From positions 252,653,648 through 252,717,647 of the forward strand of contig CAKMRJ010005412.1 of NCBI GenBank assembly GCA_928212115.1: a stretch of 64,000 nt of DNA, in the 5' to 3' direction. The stretch's first letter is position 1; each line of letters starts with the position of its first letter. This document shows, piece by piece, positions 47,270-59,176 of the stretch. Below the pieces are notes generated by a model. The model was not told the origin of the DNA. It did not search any database and saw only the letters and a list, made by a program, of their open reading frames with translations. Source of the DNA: Lactuca virosa. Its lineage: Eukaryota; Streptophyta; Magnoliopsida; Asterales; Asteraceae. The translations under genes and the position numbers were made by a program.

Positions 47270-47785
47270 TCATGTCATATTTTCACATTTCTCCTCACTA
47301 TGTTTGACTTTTTCTTTGTTTTCTCGAACCTCTTCCTCGAGTGCAGTAACTTTACTTTTCTGCAATGACAAAGATTACCAAAAGAACAAGGATAATTGGT
47401 GTTCGATGATTATATTAATACATATAAATAAGACTTTATTATGTAAAAGGTGAATATATGTAAAGAGTGACAAAGTTACCAGTGCTTTATCTGTCTCCCA
47501 ATAATCACCCAAATAAACCCAATCTTCTTTATTACGACAATCTTGGCGAGCATTATCAGTGTGTATTGTCTTCTTTTCTATGTTTAATAAAGTTCCCAAA
47601 ATGTTCTCAAGCACATTTTTTTCAACATGCATGACATCAATGTTATGACGCATTAACAACTTATATTGGTATGGTGTAAGACCTTCGCTATCAACATATG
47701 CTTTATCCACCTCCGCAAAATGCATCGGCCCTTTCATGAACTTCGGATCGACCTTATTGTTGATTGTAGTCCAACTCTTCGCCAT
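47270..47785 (-). CDS. chimeric CACTA transposase mini-gene, right copy (open)
   Basis: The mirror copy with an open frame: exon 47785-47480, intron 47479-47360 (GT...AG), exon 47359-47270, giving a predicted 131-residue product. Parts in order: transposase-associated-like N-terminus (about 1-40), TNP2 MRHNIDVMHVEKNV block (about 45-60), KEDWVYLGDYWETDKAL block (about 87-103) and a charged coiled-coil tail (104-131). The parts come from different regions of full CACTA proteins, so this is a deletion-fusion derivative that kept splice sites and frame. Whether it is expressed is unknown. Confidence 0.65.
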
Positions 47786-50189
47786 CTTGTCTTAGTGTCA
47801 AGTTATTAACTAAAAATACACAAAAAGGAGATACAGAAGAAGAAGAAGAAAGAGACAAAAATCAACATTAACGTTAGAAATTCTAGAGAAAAGACTAAAT
47901 TACTTACGACCCTTAATCATACAAATTGGATATTTGTTGTTCCATAAACTGCATATATGGTGTTTTCTTAAATGCATATGAAAGGAATATGTTAGAGAAC
48001 CGAGCCCATAGAGTGAGTACCTTTTTTTAACCGAAGCCTATGTTATCAGACAAAAAATAAAGGTATACTTATGTTTAAAAGACTAGAATTTTCTTTTCTG
48101 GTTTCACCTATGAGCAATTAACTTTTAACAGTGTTGGAATCATAATTCATAATTCTGGGACATTTTTAATCTTAGGGGTATTTTGGGGAAAAAGATAAAA
48201 ACGTTTGTATCAAATTAGGTATCTTTCATATCTAACATAAAAATAGGAGTAATTCCTTTATTGTTTTCAATCTAGTATTATGTTTAATTAAGAAGTAATT
48301 ACTTAGCCAACAGGTTTTTTTTATCGCCTCTCTTGTCCCCTGTTCTTTGTTCTTTTTCCCTTGGTTCTTTCTTTATCACCTGTTCCATCTTCCATCTGTT
48401 TCTCTATCTTTTTTCGTTGGTGCACAAGGTGAAAATTGAAAGCAGCCCTTGTTACTAGTATTTTTTAAACTAGGTTGAAAAATGATATTAGTTGGTGCAG
48501 GGGAGGTGCATATTCTTTACTGGGAGGGACTAGCACGTTAAAAGCTAGAACACAATTGTTATCTTTTTGTTAATTTCAGTATTTCAGTAAAAAATAGTAA
48601 GCTTTTTTGTTCTTTTATTGTTTTAGATATCATTTTTTTTGTGAGTTCAAGAGAAAATACTAGGACAAGTATTACAATTGTATAAAAAATGTGTGGCAAT
48701 AATGGGACAATTATTTAGCACATCTAAACAAACAATTGAAGTTTTACAATGATGCTTCTTTTTCATCATGACAATCTACTTTTATCATGACAATCTCTTT
48801 TAGTAAAAAAATGGACATTTATGCCCCTGATATATGTAATTGATGATATATGTAAGTGCCCATATTTCAATACCATGCTCAATTCTTTGTAGCTTTACAG
48901 TATTTTCCTACTTTTAGTTGGAGCTGGTTGTAAAGACATGAGCAATTAACTTTTAACAGTGTTTTAATAATTCGTAATTATGGGACAGTTTTAATCTAAG
49001 GGGTATTTTGGGGAAAAAATAAAGTTTTTGTATCAGATTAGGTCTCTTTCATGTCTAGTTTAAAAATATGAGTGATTACTTTATTGTTTTCAATCTAGTA
49101 TTGCGTTTATTTCAGAAGTAATTACTTAGCCAATAACTTTTTTAAACCTCTCTTGTCCCCAGTTATTTTTCCTTCCTGGTTATTTTTTTATCACCGGTTA
49201 TTATTTTTATTGGTGCAAAACAATCCAAAATATCATATGATTTGGAGCATTTTTAATGGAGGCAAAACAATCTAAGCTAATAATAAATGAAGAAGGAATC
49301 CATAAGCAACATGAAATTGAATAAACAAAAGCTTAACAAACGAATTGATAGAGAAGAAGATTAGTTACCTAAGATCGATGAATGTTTCACGAGTAACTGT
49401 ATATCGTAGCCCTGGATTTTGATGCACGTCTATCTCGTTCGATTGATGTTGCTTCTCGTAAGGATTTGATAGGGTTTAATGTGGGATTAACCGTTCCATA
49501 AATCCACAATCCTTAATTCCAGGAAGTGATTATGTTTGTTATACGATCCATAAGCAAATATATATTCTTTCCTTTTTTTTAATTATTTTTTTATTTCAAT
49601 TTTCTTAAACTTGTTTTAAATTGTAGTTTTGATTTTGGTTTTAATTTTTTTTCATAATTTCATACTCAACTAGTTATTTTTTATTTTTTTATTTCTTTAT
49701 TTTTTTTGTTCCGTTTTTTGGTCATAAGTAGAATGTATTTTTATTTTATTTGAATATTTGAAAAAAAAATAGGTACCCCTGACCAACCTACAAACTCACA
49801 CGGATACTCTAGCTCACCCTACGGTATCACGAATCCCACATCCATCCATCCACCCACACACATCCCCTATAGACCAGTACACCTCTAGAGGAGTAGCGGT
49901 TATGCTCCCAACAACTTTCAATTGACAAACACATATTTAAAATAAATTGGGCTAGAACAACTAAAATTAGGAAGAAGACCCTCTGGTGGGTGGCAGTGAT
50001 GGCGGCGGCGGTGGTGGTGCCAGTGTCAACTGGTAATGCCGGCTTGTAGCAAAGCAGGGGTAGTGGTAGTGGTGGTAGTAACGGTTGGTGGGGGAGGCGG
50101 CGGCGGTGGTGGAAATGGTTGTGGTGGTGAGTGATGGTAGTGGCAGTGGCGGTGATGGTAATGGTAGTGGTGGTAGTCATATATGGTAT

Positions 50190-50835
50190 ATATGACTAAA
50201 TAACGTTTATCAAAGACTAAAAATTCACTCCCTAATGATTTCTATTCTAATCCAAAAGTGGTTAGTCTCCAATACTGGATTTCAGTCCCTAATAAGTTTT
50301 TTTCCAAATAGTATTCATGACTGATTCATCAGTCTCTGATATATGGTATCTACGACTAAATAATCAGTCTTAGATACCAAGATATAACCATTCTTAAGTG
50401 TTCATTTGAATGTCAAATAGTATATGTCTATTAGGGACTGAAATTTAGTCTTTAGAAAGTTTCATGTACGTAGGATAAATTGGTGCAATTGTATCAATGA
50501 CTGATCTTCGGTCCCTAATAAGTTCCTTACACAATCAAAACTGACCCAAGTCTACCAGGGACTGAAATTCAGTCGCTCATAACTTTCCCCCAAAATTCAA
50601 AGTTTGCGCTAAACTATTTGAGACTGAAATTCAGTCCCTAATGTGTTTCCTAACAAACCTAAACTGACGCAACCAGATTAGGGACTGAATTTTAGTCTCG
50701 AATAAGATCGGCCAGTCTTTAATGATTTGTACATTAAAATCAGTCCTAGATAATATCTGAGACTAATTAATCAGTCCTAGATACATTATATCCAAGACTG
50801 ATTAATCAGTCCCGAATATTTTAGTCACAGAAGCC
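50190..50835. repeat. CACTA subterminal repeats, right
   Basis: Inverted copy of the left array, almost identical, ending at the terminal CACTA sequence (reverse) at 50851. Confidence 0.85.
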
Positions 50836-50851
50836 CCTTTTTCTTGTAGTG

Positions 50852-53568
50852 GCTACTGGTGAAAAGGTCTCATCATAATCAACTCCCGGAGTTTGAGAAT
50901 AGCCCTTTGCAACTAGTCACGCCTTATAAGTGTGTACATTACCATCCATGTCGGTCTTCTTCTTGAAGATCCATTTGCACCCGACTGTCTTACGACCTGG
51001 TACATTGTCAACCAAGTTCCAAACTTGATTGTCATACATGGACTGTATCTCGATGTCCATAGCCTCTTTCCATTTAGCAGCCGCAGGGCCTGCCATGGCT
51101 TCCGTGTAGCTGTTAGGTTCATCCAAACTTACCAGTGTAGTATCACTGATAAGTGTATCACCTTCTGCAGTAATATGGAAACCATAGTAATGCTCAGGTG
51201 CATTCCTAACTCTCGTGGAACGCCACAGAGGTATGGGCTCGTCAGTCGGATCAACATGAGTTTCCTCCTCAGGTTGATTACTAGGGTTTGAGGTTCCTTC
51301 ACCACTTGACTCTTGAATTTCTTCAAGGTCAATTTGCCTCCCACTGTTTCCTTGTCTTATGAACTCTCTCTCACGAAAGACTCATCTTCTAGCTACAAAG
51401 ACCACATTCTCACTAGGTCTGTAGAAGAGGTAACCAAAGGATCTTTGTGGGTAGCCGATGAAAATACACCTCTCACTTCGAGGTTCGAGCTTATCATGAG
51501 ACTCACGTCTCACGAAAGCCTCACAACCCCAAATCTTGATGTGGTCCAAATTGGGAACTTTCCCAATCCACATCTCATGAGGTGTTTTGGCAACCTTTTT
51601 AGTATCGACTAGATTCAGGATATGGGCGGCAGTCTCTAAGCCATACCCCCAGAATGAGATTGGTAACAAAGCTCGACTCATCATGGAACGAACCATATCC
51701 AACAAGGTTCGATTGCGCCTCTCATCCACATCATTCAGTTGTGGTGTCCTAGGAGATGTCAACTGTGAGACAATCCCACATTCCTTAAGATAGTCGAGGA
51801 ACTCGATACTAAGATACTCTCCTCCCCGATCGGATCGGAGCATCTTGATGTTCCTGCCCAGTTGATTCTCCACTTCCTGCTTAAACTCTTTGAACTTTTC
51901 AAAGGTTTGTGACTTATGCTTGATTAAGTAGATAAATCCATATCTACTATAATCATCAGTAAAAGTCACATAATAGCGATTAGCATCCCTTGTGGCGGTT
52001 TTGAAGGGTCCACACACATCAGTGTGTATGAGGTCCAACAAACCCTCACCCCTTTCACAAGAACCAGTGAAGGGTGACTTCGTCATTTTTCCAAGTAAAC
52101 AAGACTCACAACTATCATCCGACTTTAGGTCAAATGATTCCAAAACTCCAGCCTTTTGGAGTTGGCCCATGTGCTTCTTGTTAACATGTCCAAGACGACA
52201 ATGCCACAAAGATGCTTTGTCTAAACTATTTGAAGAATCAATACACAACACATTATTTCCTATATTATCTATAACATTCACAGCTTCATATACACCATCA
52301 CAAGGTAATGCTTTAAAGTAAAATACATCATTGTAATAAACATTAATAGCACCATTACCATTATCAAATGAAAAAGAAAACCCTTGTTTGTACAAGCCAT
52401 GAAAGGAAATAATATATCTCGCCATTTCAGACGAGTAACAACATTTATTCAAATCTAACATTAACCCATTATTAAGCAATAAAGAATAAACTCATATATT
52501 GGTAACATGTGATGCTTTCCTATTCCCTATGATTAAGTTTATCTTCCCGTGCTCCACTTTCTCACTTCTTCTTAGGCCCTACAAATCAGTACAAATGTGA
52601 ATACCACAATCTGTATCAAGCACCCAAGAGTTAGTATTCAATGAGTTATTAAACAATATAGTGTAAATACCTGCATGGGTGGGTTTAAATTTCCCATCCT
52701 TTACATCCTGCAAGTATTTGGGGCAGCTTCGCTTCCAGTGCCCCTTTTCCTAGCAGTAGAAGCATTGTGCTTCCTTTGGGTTTGAAGAAGGAGGAATGGA
52801 ACCTTTCTTGGTTCCACTTGAAGAGGAGCCATCAAGATACTTTCCCTTGGTACCCTTCGAAGGGGTCTTTCTCTTCTTCCCCTTTCCCTGCCCAATTGCT
52901 AAGACAGGGGCAGTAGTAGGAGTAGGAGTAACAGCCGATTTACTTTTAAGGCCACTTTCAGCGGTCCTTAAAAGTCCTTGAAGCTTACTTAGTGTGACTT
53001 CCTCCTTGTTCATATGATAAGTCATACGAAACTAATCATAACTTGGAGGTAAGGAATGGATAATGATGTCAATCGCCATGTCCTCAGGAAAGTCCACATT
53101 AAGCTTCAATAACCGGTCCACGAACCTTTGCATTTTTTGCAAGTGACCGGTGAGGGATTCTCCCTCTTTCATCCTAGTTGTTATCATGGAGGAAATGATT
53201 TCATACCTCTCCTGACGAGCACTCTGATGGTACCTATCCATCAGATCCCGGTGCATCTCAAAAGGGTAGAAATCTTCATAGGATTTCTGGAGTTCTGCTG
53301 TCATTGTGGCCAACATGATGCAAGACACCTTAGTGGCATCTTTCTCATGGGTAGTGTACTCAGCAACCTCCTCAGGAGTAGCAGTTGACTCATCGATAAC
53401 CTTTAGCTCCTTATCGAGGACATACTCTTTGCCCTCATACCGAGTAATCATTCTGATGTTCCTAATCCATTCATTGAAATTGGAACCATCAAAAGTGACT
53501 TTCCCACACACATTCATTAGGGAAAAGGAGCCTGTAGGGTTTGAGCCAGTAGCATTGTTAGAAGACAT
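50852..53568 (-). pseudogene. copia gag-protease-integrase-RT N-terminal part, six stops
   Basis: One frame from ATG 53568. Gag (UBN2-type) includes MMDRYHQ-like and GHLQKMQRFVDRLLKL segments. Then the zinc knuckle CFYC-stop-EKGHWKRSC. The protease active site reads DTDC where DTG/DTC is usual, so it is damaged. GAG-pre-integrase follows (LWHCRLGHVNKKHM), then the integrase core (HTDVCGPF, FTDDYSRY, SDRGGEY). RT begins at WKEAMDIEIQSM and runs through KGYSQTPGVDYDETFSPVA to the palindrome. Stops lie at 53032, 52750, 52579, 52492, 51382 and 50917 (lowest base of each). There is no frameshift in 2.7 kb. The ATG is chosen because a TTTCTTTTCAG acceptor-like tract abuts it. Confidence 0.93.
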
Positions 53569-55048
53569 CTGAAAAGAAAGAAAGACAAGTTTTATTAGAT
53601 AAATAGTCCTTAATAAGTCACCCAAATGAAGTATTAAGGCTAGGACCCAACAAACTATTTATAGTTGGAAGAGGGATTCCGTAATCCAAGCTATAAAATA
53701 TTTGAAGGTAGGTAAATGACGATTTACCATTTTCCACCACGAAAACGAAATAGATTATTAAGTTTTATTGGATTTGAAATTCCTAGATATTTTTGAGATA
53801 CATTGAACTTTCAATGGCATGTTTGTATCTCGATTGTGCCCTCTCAAGTTTGTGACTGGGATGCCGAGGATCACAAACAAGGTGTGAATAACCATGCAAG
53901 TTGACTTGGTACCCTTAACTTTTATCACCTAATCGATGTTCCGGTTAACCACACGCGCTCCACCGATCTATGATAAAATTAAGTTACCCTTTGCCACTCT
54001 TACTAGTCCTTGTTAGTGTGCCGGTTAACCACACGCGCTCCACTAACGACTTGATAAGGTACAAAGTGTAATTTCATGGGTTAGCACCTATCTCACATTT
54101 TCCTAAAGTAACTAAGATTGGGAATTATTAAAGTATAGTTACTTTATAATTTCATTATACTTTTAATGAGGATTTAAAGTCCTTGCCCTACCCGTTCGGC
54201 TAACGACCCTCCACTAGTCAAGGAAGCGGTGGGTGAGAGTGGACACCCATTAAGCTGCCATTTTATAGGCAACAACCTTATACCCCCCTTATAGACCGGC
54301 TTCATGAATGAGGCCTACTAACGGTAAGACTGACTTATTTTTATACATATCTATATATTTAAACTTTTAATATAATTATAGTATAAGGGTTGAATTTTAA
54401 ACTTTTAAAATTCTAAGGTTCAATTTGGAAATTAAAGTATTAGGGTGTAAGACTTTACAAATTCCAAAACTTGAGGGCAAGTATTGAAACTATTCAATAC
54501 TTTTCATTTCATAACTTATGAGTTTAATGGTCCATTAAAGTGAAGACTCTTCATTTTATGTAACCTCTTATTCTTTAATGACACTTTTAAAGAAGTGATT
54601 TTTGGTTATCCATACCTTGAGGACAAGTTATGGATTCCATCATTACCTATTAAGATCAAGAATCATACTTACAAGCAAGTTACACATAATTCCTATGATC
54701 TTCTAAAACTCATAAGAACATGAACATTCATATCAAAATTTCAAGAATCATATTAACACATATAAAACATGGAATTTTGATATTAGCCATTGTAAATGGA
54801 TTAGCATAAGCATTACACCATCTAAAACAAGTTTTAAAACACCAAAATAGTTTAGGGTAATGTTTCTAGCCCATTTCCAGCAGCAAAACTCGAAAAACAG
54901 CATTCAGGGGCTCCTACTCGTCGAGTGCAAGAACCTACTCGACGAGTAGGATGAATTTTCACATGGACTCGGCGAGTTCATGCTGCAGAAAGCAGTTTTT
55001 TGAGCTTTTTCAACAAGTTTGCATCAAGTATCAAGAAAACAAGCCTAG
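53569..55048 (-). other. leader of split copia
   Basis: 1.5 kb between the primer site and gag on the minus strand. It has three CTCG(A/G)CGAG motifs (54920-54985) and two GGTTAACC-containing modules (53940-53965 and 54020-54045), matching the leader of the nested copia in order and spacing. The two elements are therefore relatives. Confidence 0.75.
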
Positions 55049-55060
55049 GCTCTGATACCA
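55049..55060 (-). promoter_or_regulatory. primer-binding site (initiator tRNA-Met)
   Basis: The minus strand reads TGGTATCAGAGC, one base from the 5' LTR. Confidence 0.93.
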
Positions 55061-55061
55061 C

Positions 55062-55788
55062 TGTTGGGTTTTGAGCATTTTAACACTCCTATGGTGTACA
55101 TGCAACCCTAGAAACCTTGGATCTATGTTTTCTCTAAAATACATTCAAATTTGATTTTCCAAGGTTTACTTCCTAACTAGCATGTTATGGGGAACTTGTA
55201 ATACAAAACTCAAGTATAATAACATACCTTTTAGTAGCTTGGATTCCTTGATGACTTTGTGAGCCTAGCACCCCAAGTTTGATGCCTCAAATGCTTCACA
55301 CAACACCACAATACTTGGAATAACCTTGAGAGAAGTTCACTATACTCAAAAATCAGCTAGCCCTCTTACTTGCTTGTAGTAGTGCCGATTTTGCTTGCAT
55401 GGGGTTCTTTATACAGTTGTGGCACAAGTAGGGTTACACTATGTAAACCCTAATTGTCATGGCTTTCCATATTCCATGATCCATGGGTTTGTAACCTCCA
55501 TGGACTATCCATGGAGCACCTTATGGGTTTTAACCCAATACATACAAACCATGGATCATTAGCCCACTATACAAGAATAGATTATTTACACAATCAACAC
55601 CATATATTTAATTAGTCTCTTTTTGATCACTTAATTAATTCCATATTAATTCTTTAACCAATACTAATTAAATAATATTATTAATATATTAGTACTTATA
55701 ATATATTAATAAACCTTAAGTGTCATTTCTCTCATTTTGGTCTATCCAAGTATTGCAATGCCATGCAACCCAAATGGACCATGCCGGC
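55062..55788 (-). repeat. 5' LTR of split copia (outer end lost)
   Basis: On the minus strand it ends CCCAACA at 55062, and its upstream part matches GGCATGGTCCATTTGGGTTG of the nested copia LTR. About the first 50 bases expected at the outer end are missing, replaced by the gypsy-type LTR at 55789. Donor-like AAAG/GTATGT at 55227. Confidence 0.88.
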
Positions 55789-56725
55789 TGTGACATCCCC
55801 ATTTTCACGGCCAGAAAATACCGATTTTGTTTATGCTTTATAAAAATCAGAGTACTTCTTTTAATAAAAAACTTGCGGAATTTGTTCCCAGAAAAACATG
55901 ATAAATACGTTATCAAAGCATTTCCGAAGAAATGTATTTTTATTCATTTTAAAACATTTGGGATGTCATCGTTAATACAGAAACATAAGCATAAACAGAA
56001 CTTACATTCATTTACACTAGTGATCTACATCTCTTTTAAATCTCTCAGTGTAATGTAACTTCATATCGACACATGTGATACAAATAAACTGAGTGGGTCA
56101 GGTTGGGAAACCTGGTGAGTACATAGGGTTTTCAACCCACAATAAATAATTATTATGTTTAAACATCGAACAATCAACCCAATTACCCATCCCCATTATC
56201 TTCTTTACTCTTAAGGATCTACCCTAAGAATCAATTATTCCTCGTTCATTCATTCCTAAGGATCATCCTAAGGAATCGGCACGAAGTCCATCGTTGTCAA
56301 TGACACAGCTGTCAAGCACAACTGCTAGTTCTATCACTTAGGCGCAGCTGCCAGAATTGTGACATTCTATGTGAGGCGCAACTACCAGTATTGTCCTTCG
56401 AGCACAGCTGCTAGGGTTATCTCGTTTATTGACAGTATCGTTTTTGAGAGTCCACTCGCAATACATGTCAATGGGTTTTTAGAGTACACCGGTGAACACA
56501 TCGTTCACAACACCTACAGGTTGCGAGCCTGCCAGTGTTCCAATGGACTGTCTAGAATAGTCTGTGGTTGTCATCCATACTCTGCTAGATGACGGGGCCA
56601 TCATTTGGGAAAGGCTTCTCACATCGTCCACCTCTCACACTCACCTCGTGGTCTATAACACCTCTCAACTCATCATCCAACTCATATTCCATCTATTACA
56701 TCTACCCATGTTTTACCCAACATAT

Positions 56726-56799
<74 letters not shown>

Positions 56800-58221
56800 T
56801 TTAAATCATTTAAAACATGTATAAAATCGTTCATCCAGCATAGATAGCAAGTATACAGATAATATGCACACATAGCACGTAATTTATTTAAAATACTTCA
56901 TATCTATGTGTAAGATGAAAGTAACTGTGCACTCACTTGAAAAGGTGGTGATTCCGAACTCAGACAGCGCTTCGCTTCTTAAAAATAATTTCCTTCGACG
57001 AAACCTAGTATTATTACCACTAGAGTTTAGTATATTATTCGCCGAGACTAATTAATAGTCTAGCTATTATTACTGTTATATAAGCGTTAAAAAAATACTT
57101 ATATAACCCATAATAATAGCCCAATTACTTATTATAAGTTCCTAATAACGTTACTATAATTAAATAAAAGCTATATTAAATATAGCGTAGGTGTAGCTCA
57201 CTTACAGCGGGTTTTATAGAAAACCGGGCTTTGCTTGGAGCAGCGTTCCCGAGCCGAAAAGCTCTTCTTCTCGGAGCCGTCGAGCACTCCGGGGCTTCCG
57301 CCTCATGCTAGGGAGGTTCCCTAGGCTTTTCGGGGGGTTTCGGGGTTAGAGAGAGGTTCTAGAGAGAGAGTAAAAAGAAGAAAGAATGGGAAAGGTGTGA
57401 AGAAAATGAGGGTGGGAGAGGTTCTATTTATAGGGTGAAAAATGGCTGAACTTGGTGCCACATGTCACCATCTAGTGGCAAGACTTGGGGAGAAAGCAAT
57501 GGCCAAGATTGTGCCACATCACCCATTTTCGCACAGCACACTTCCGACTTCTAAAATCCGTAACTTTCACATACGACCTCCGTTTTTGACGTTCTTTATA
57601 TCCACGCGTAGGTAAAAATAAGATCGACAACTTTCATTTTGACGCCGTCGGCTAATTCTCGACCGATCTTAAATTTAACAGTACGAGAAGATTATACTGT
57701 TAAATGTCCGCGTAAAATTCATAACTTCTACATACGGACTCTGTTTTCGTCTGTCTTTTTACCGTTGAGTTCCTATTAATGAGATATTCAATTCTCATTT
57801 AGGTCGCGTAGGCCAAAAACCGCTCGATCTAAAATTCGAGTTTCGGGCTGTGCACTGTTAAGCCAAAACTTCGAAAAATCATAACTTCCTCATACGAAGT
57901 CAGATTTGGGCGTTCTTTTTATGGACGCTCTCGGTTTAACGTTTTCTACGACTTTCGTTTATATCGCTAAGGCTAAAAGTCGCTCTATCGTAAATTCACT
58001 ATTTACGTCTCCCGGTGTCGTGCCGGTTCTGCCGTAAAACTTCGACGGGTCATAACTTCTTCGTTATAACTCGGATTTCGGCGTTCTTTATATGTACGGA
58101 AACCTTGAGAAATATTATACAACTTGGTTAAGATTATTTATTCTAAATAATCTTTTGTCGAAAAGTCATTTTCGACCCCTATTATCTCTAAATTGACTAG
58201 CCCGGATCTATAGGCGTTACA
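55789..58221 (-). repeat. 3' LTR of truncated Ty3/gypsy-type element
   Basis: On the plus strand it runs TGTGACATCC ... GGCGTTACA (2,433 bp); on the minus strand it is a TG...CA LTR. A TATA box, CTATAAATAG, is at 57424-57433 (reverse). It has no CTCGNCGAG motifs, unlike the other gypsy-type LTRs here, and contains an (AT)n tract. The purine tract AATGGGGAGATAAT precedes it on the minus strand (58222-58235). Confidence 0.88.
56730..56796. repeat. (AT)n microsatellite
   Basis: 67 bp of alternating AT inside the gypsy-type 3' LTR. Confidence 0.95.
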
Positions 58222-58235
58222 ATTATCTCCCCATT

Positions 58236-59176
58236 AGGATGATTACGTCCCGGAATCATCAACGAAACAGGGCTCACATGATGAATCCATACGTTATCTC
58301 TTCATCCTAAGTCATAACTTTGATGTTTCTTCGAACGAGTATCTAACTCTTAGACTCCTTGACTACAGGCGGTGCTCGATTTTGCATCCGCTCTCTATCT
58401 CATGTTAGACTTCCAATCATGATCTTCATGTCACGATCTCGATCTTTATTGGAGACTCCTTATTTAACAAACTTGAGATAAGTTTCTTCCTTCGATTATC
58501 ATAATAGACCGATAGGTCATGTTCTAATGACCTCTCATCGTATGTTACAATGCTTAGACTCAGGTCTTTTAGAGTCAAATTCCGGAACAGACTATACCTT
58601 CCTTCATGTTCTTATTACATCTTAAAAGGTAGCATTTCTAGCTACAAGCAACTGTCGTGATACCTGTATTGATCGCTTTGATTATCTTTCATTTCAATCT
58701 TCCAGCTTAAGTCAGATGCTACATCGAACTTGGTTCTCTGAACCTCGTAACATACTCATCATAGTCGGACTCGATTTGATATTAACACTAGGGTCAGAAT
58801 AACAATCATCTTCTTAGTCATTACCGAAACAATGGTAATGACATACATGAACAAAATGGAATCAACTACTAGCTTCTCGGTAACCTTGTGACTTTCCCTG
58901 ATCCAAGCGTGAGTCCTGTGCTTCCGGTAGTATATGCATCTACTACCTTTCACACCTACTCATACTCGTCCCAAGTATTGTCTCGCAGACCCCAAGTCAC
59001 CATACAAGAAAATCACATAACAGTTTAACACACCAGATAACAAAACGAAGGCTTTATTATTTCTTGAAACTATTACATAGGTGTTCGAGTTCACCCTATA
59101 CTATGCCTCTAACAGGTTACATTATACGATACTATCCCTTGGTTACTTCATAACTCGATCTTTGGATATTAAGCCT
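58236..59176 (-). other. interior of truncated gypsy-type element
   Basis: No RT, RNase H or integrase motif. Around 58900-58960 it shares the phrase 'cctgtgctt(t/c)c(a/g)gtagta' and following sequence with 32945-33010 of the 16.5-kb element, so the two interiors are related. Confidence 0.55.

Larger units (their letters stand above)
38739..50851. mobile_element. 12.1-kb foldback element with CACTA-type ends
   Basis: It begins CACTACAAGAAAAAGGGG and ends with the exact reverse complement, the CACTA (En/Spm) terminal signature. The two halves are inverted copies of each other: left arm 38739-44984, 11-nt loop 44985-44995, right arm 44996-50851. The innermost stem (44971-44984 with 44996-45009) is perfect. 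The arms differ by a block of about 731 bp present only on the left (about 42380-43110), a net 342 bp present only on the right (about 45300-45690), and scattered point changes. Each arm carries the same terminus, so both ends are the same CACTA end rather than a 5'/3' pair. There is no 3-bp target-site duplication (CAT left, GCT right). Confidence 0.93.
44996..50851 (-). repeat. right arm of palindrome
   Basis: The inverse of the left arm. It lacks the left-only block but keeps a stretch (about 45300-45690) that the left arm has lost, at a GTAC-flanked junction. It keeps Trp in the mini-gene where the left arm has a stop. Confidence 0.92.
37541..55788 (-). mobile_element. copia LTR retrotransposon split by a 12.1-kb palindrome
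   Basis: Order on the minus strand: 5' LTR (55788-55062), primer site, leader, gag-protease-integrase-RT (53568-50852), palindromic insert, then RT-RNase H (38738-37541). The 3' LTR is missing, and the outer edge of the 5' LTR is cut off by the gypsy-type LTR at 55789. Between FSPVA and SQPEGF roughly 35-40 codons of RT, including the first catalytic Asp segment, are missing at the insertion site. The gag-to-RT part is one frame with six stops and no frameshift. Confidence 0.9.

Noticed and set aside
38739..50851. Palindrome as a sequencing (missed adapter) or assembly artefact
   Set aside because: The outer flanks are different, collinear parts of one copia gene, both ends are exact CACTA termini, and the arms differ by two large indels and a coding mutation.
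55789..58221. Solo LTR
   Set aside because: A purine tract, related interior and gag follow on the minus strand, so it is the 3' LTR of a truncated element.
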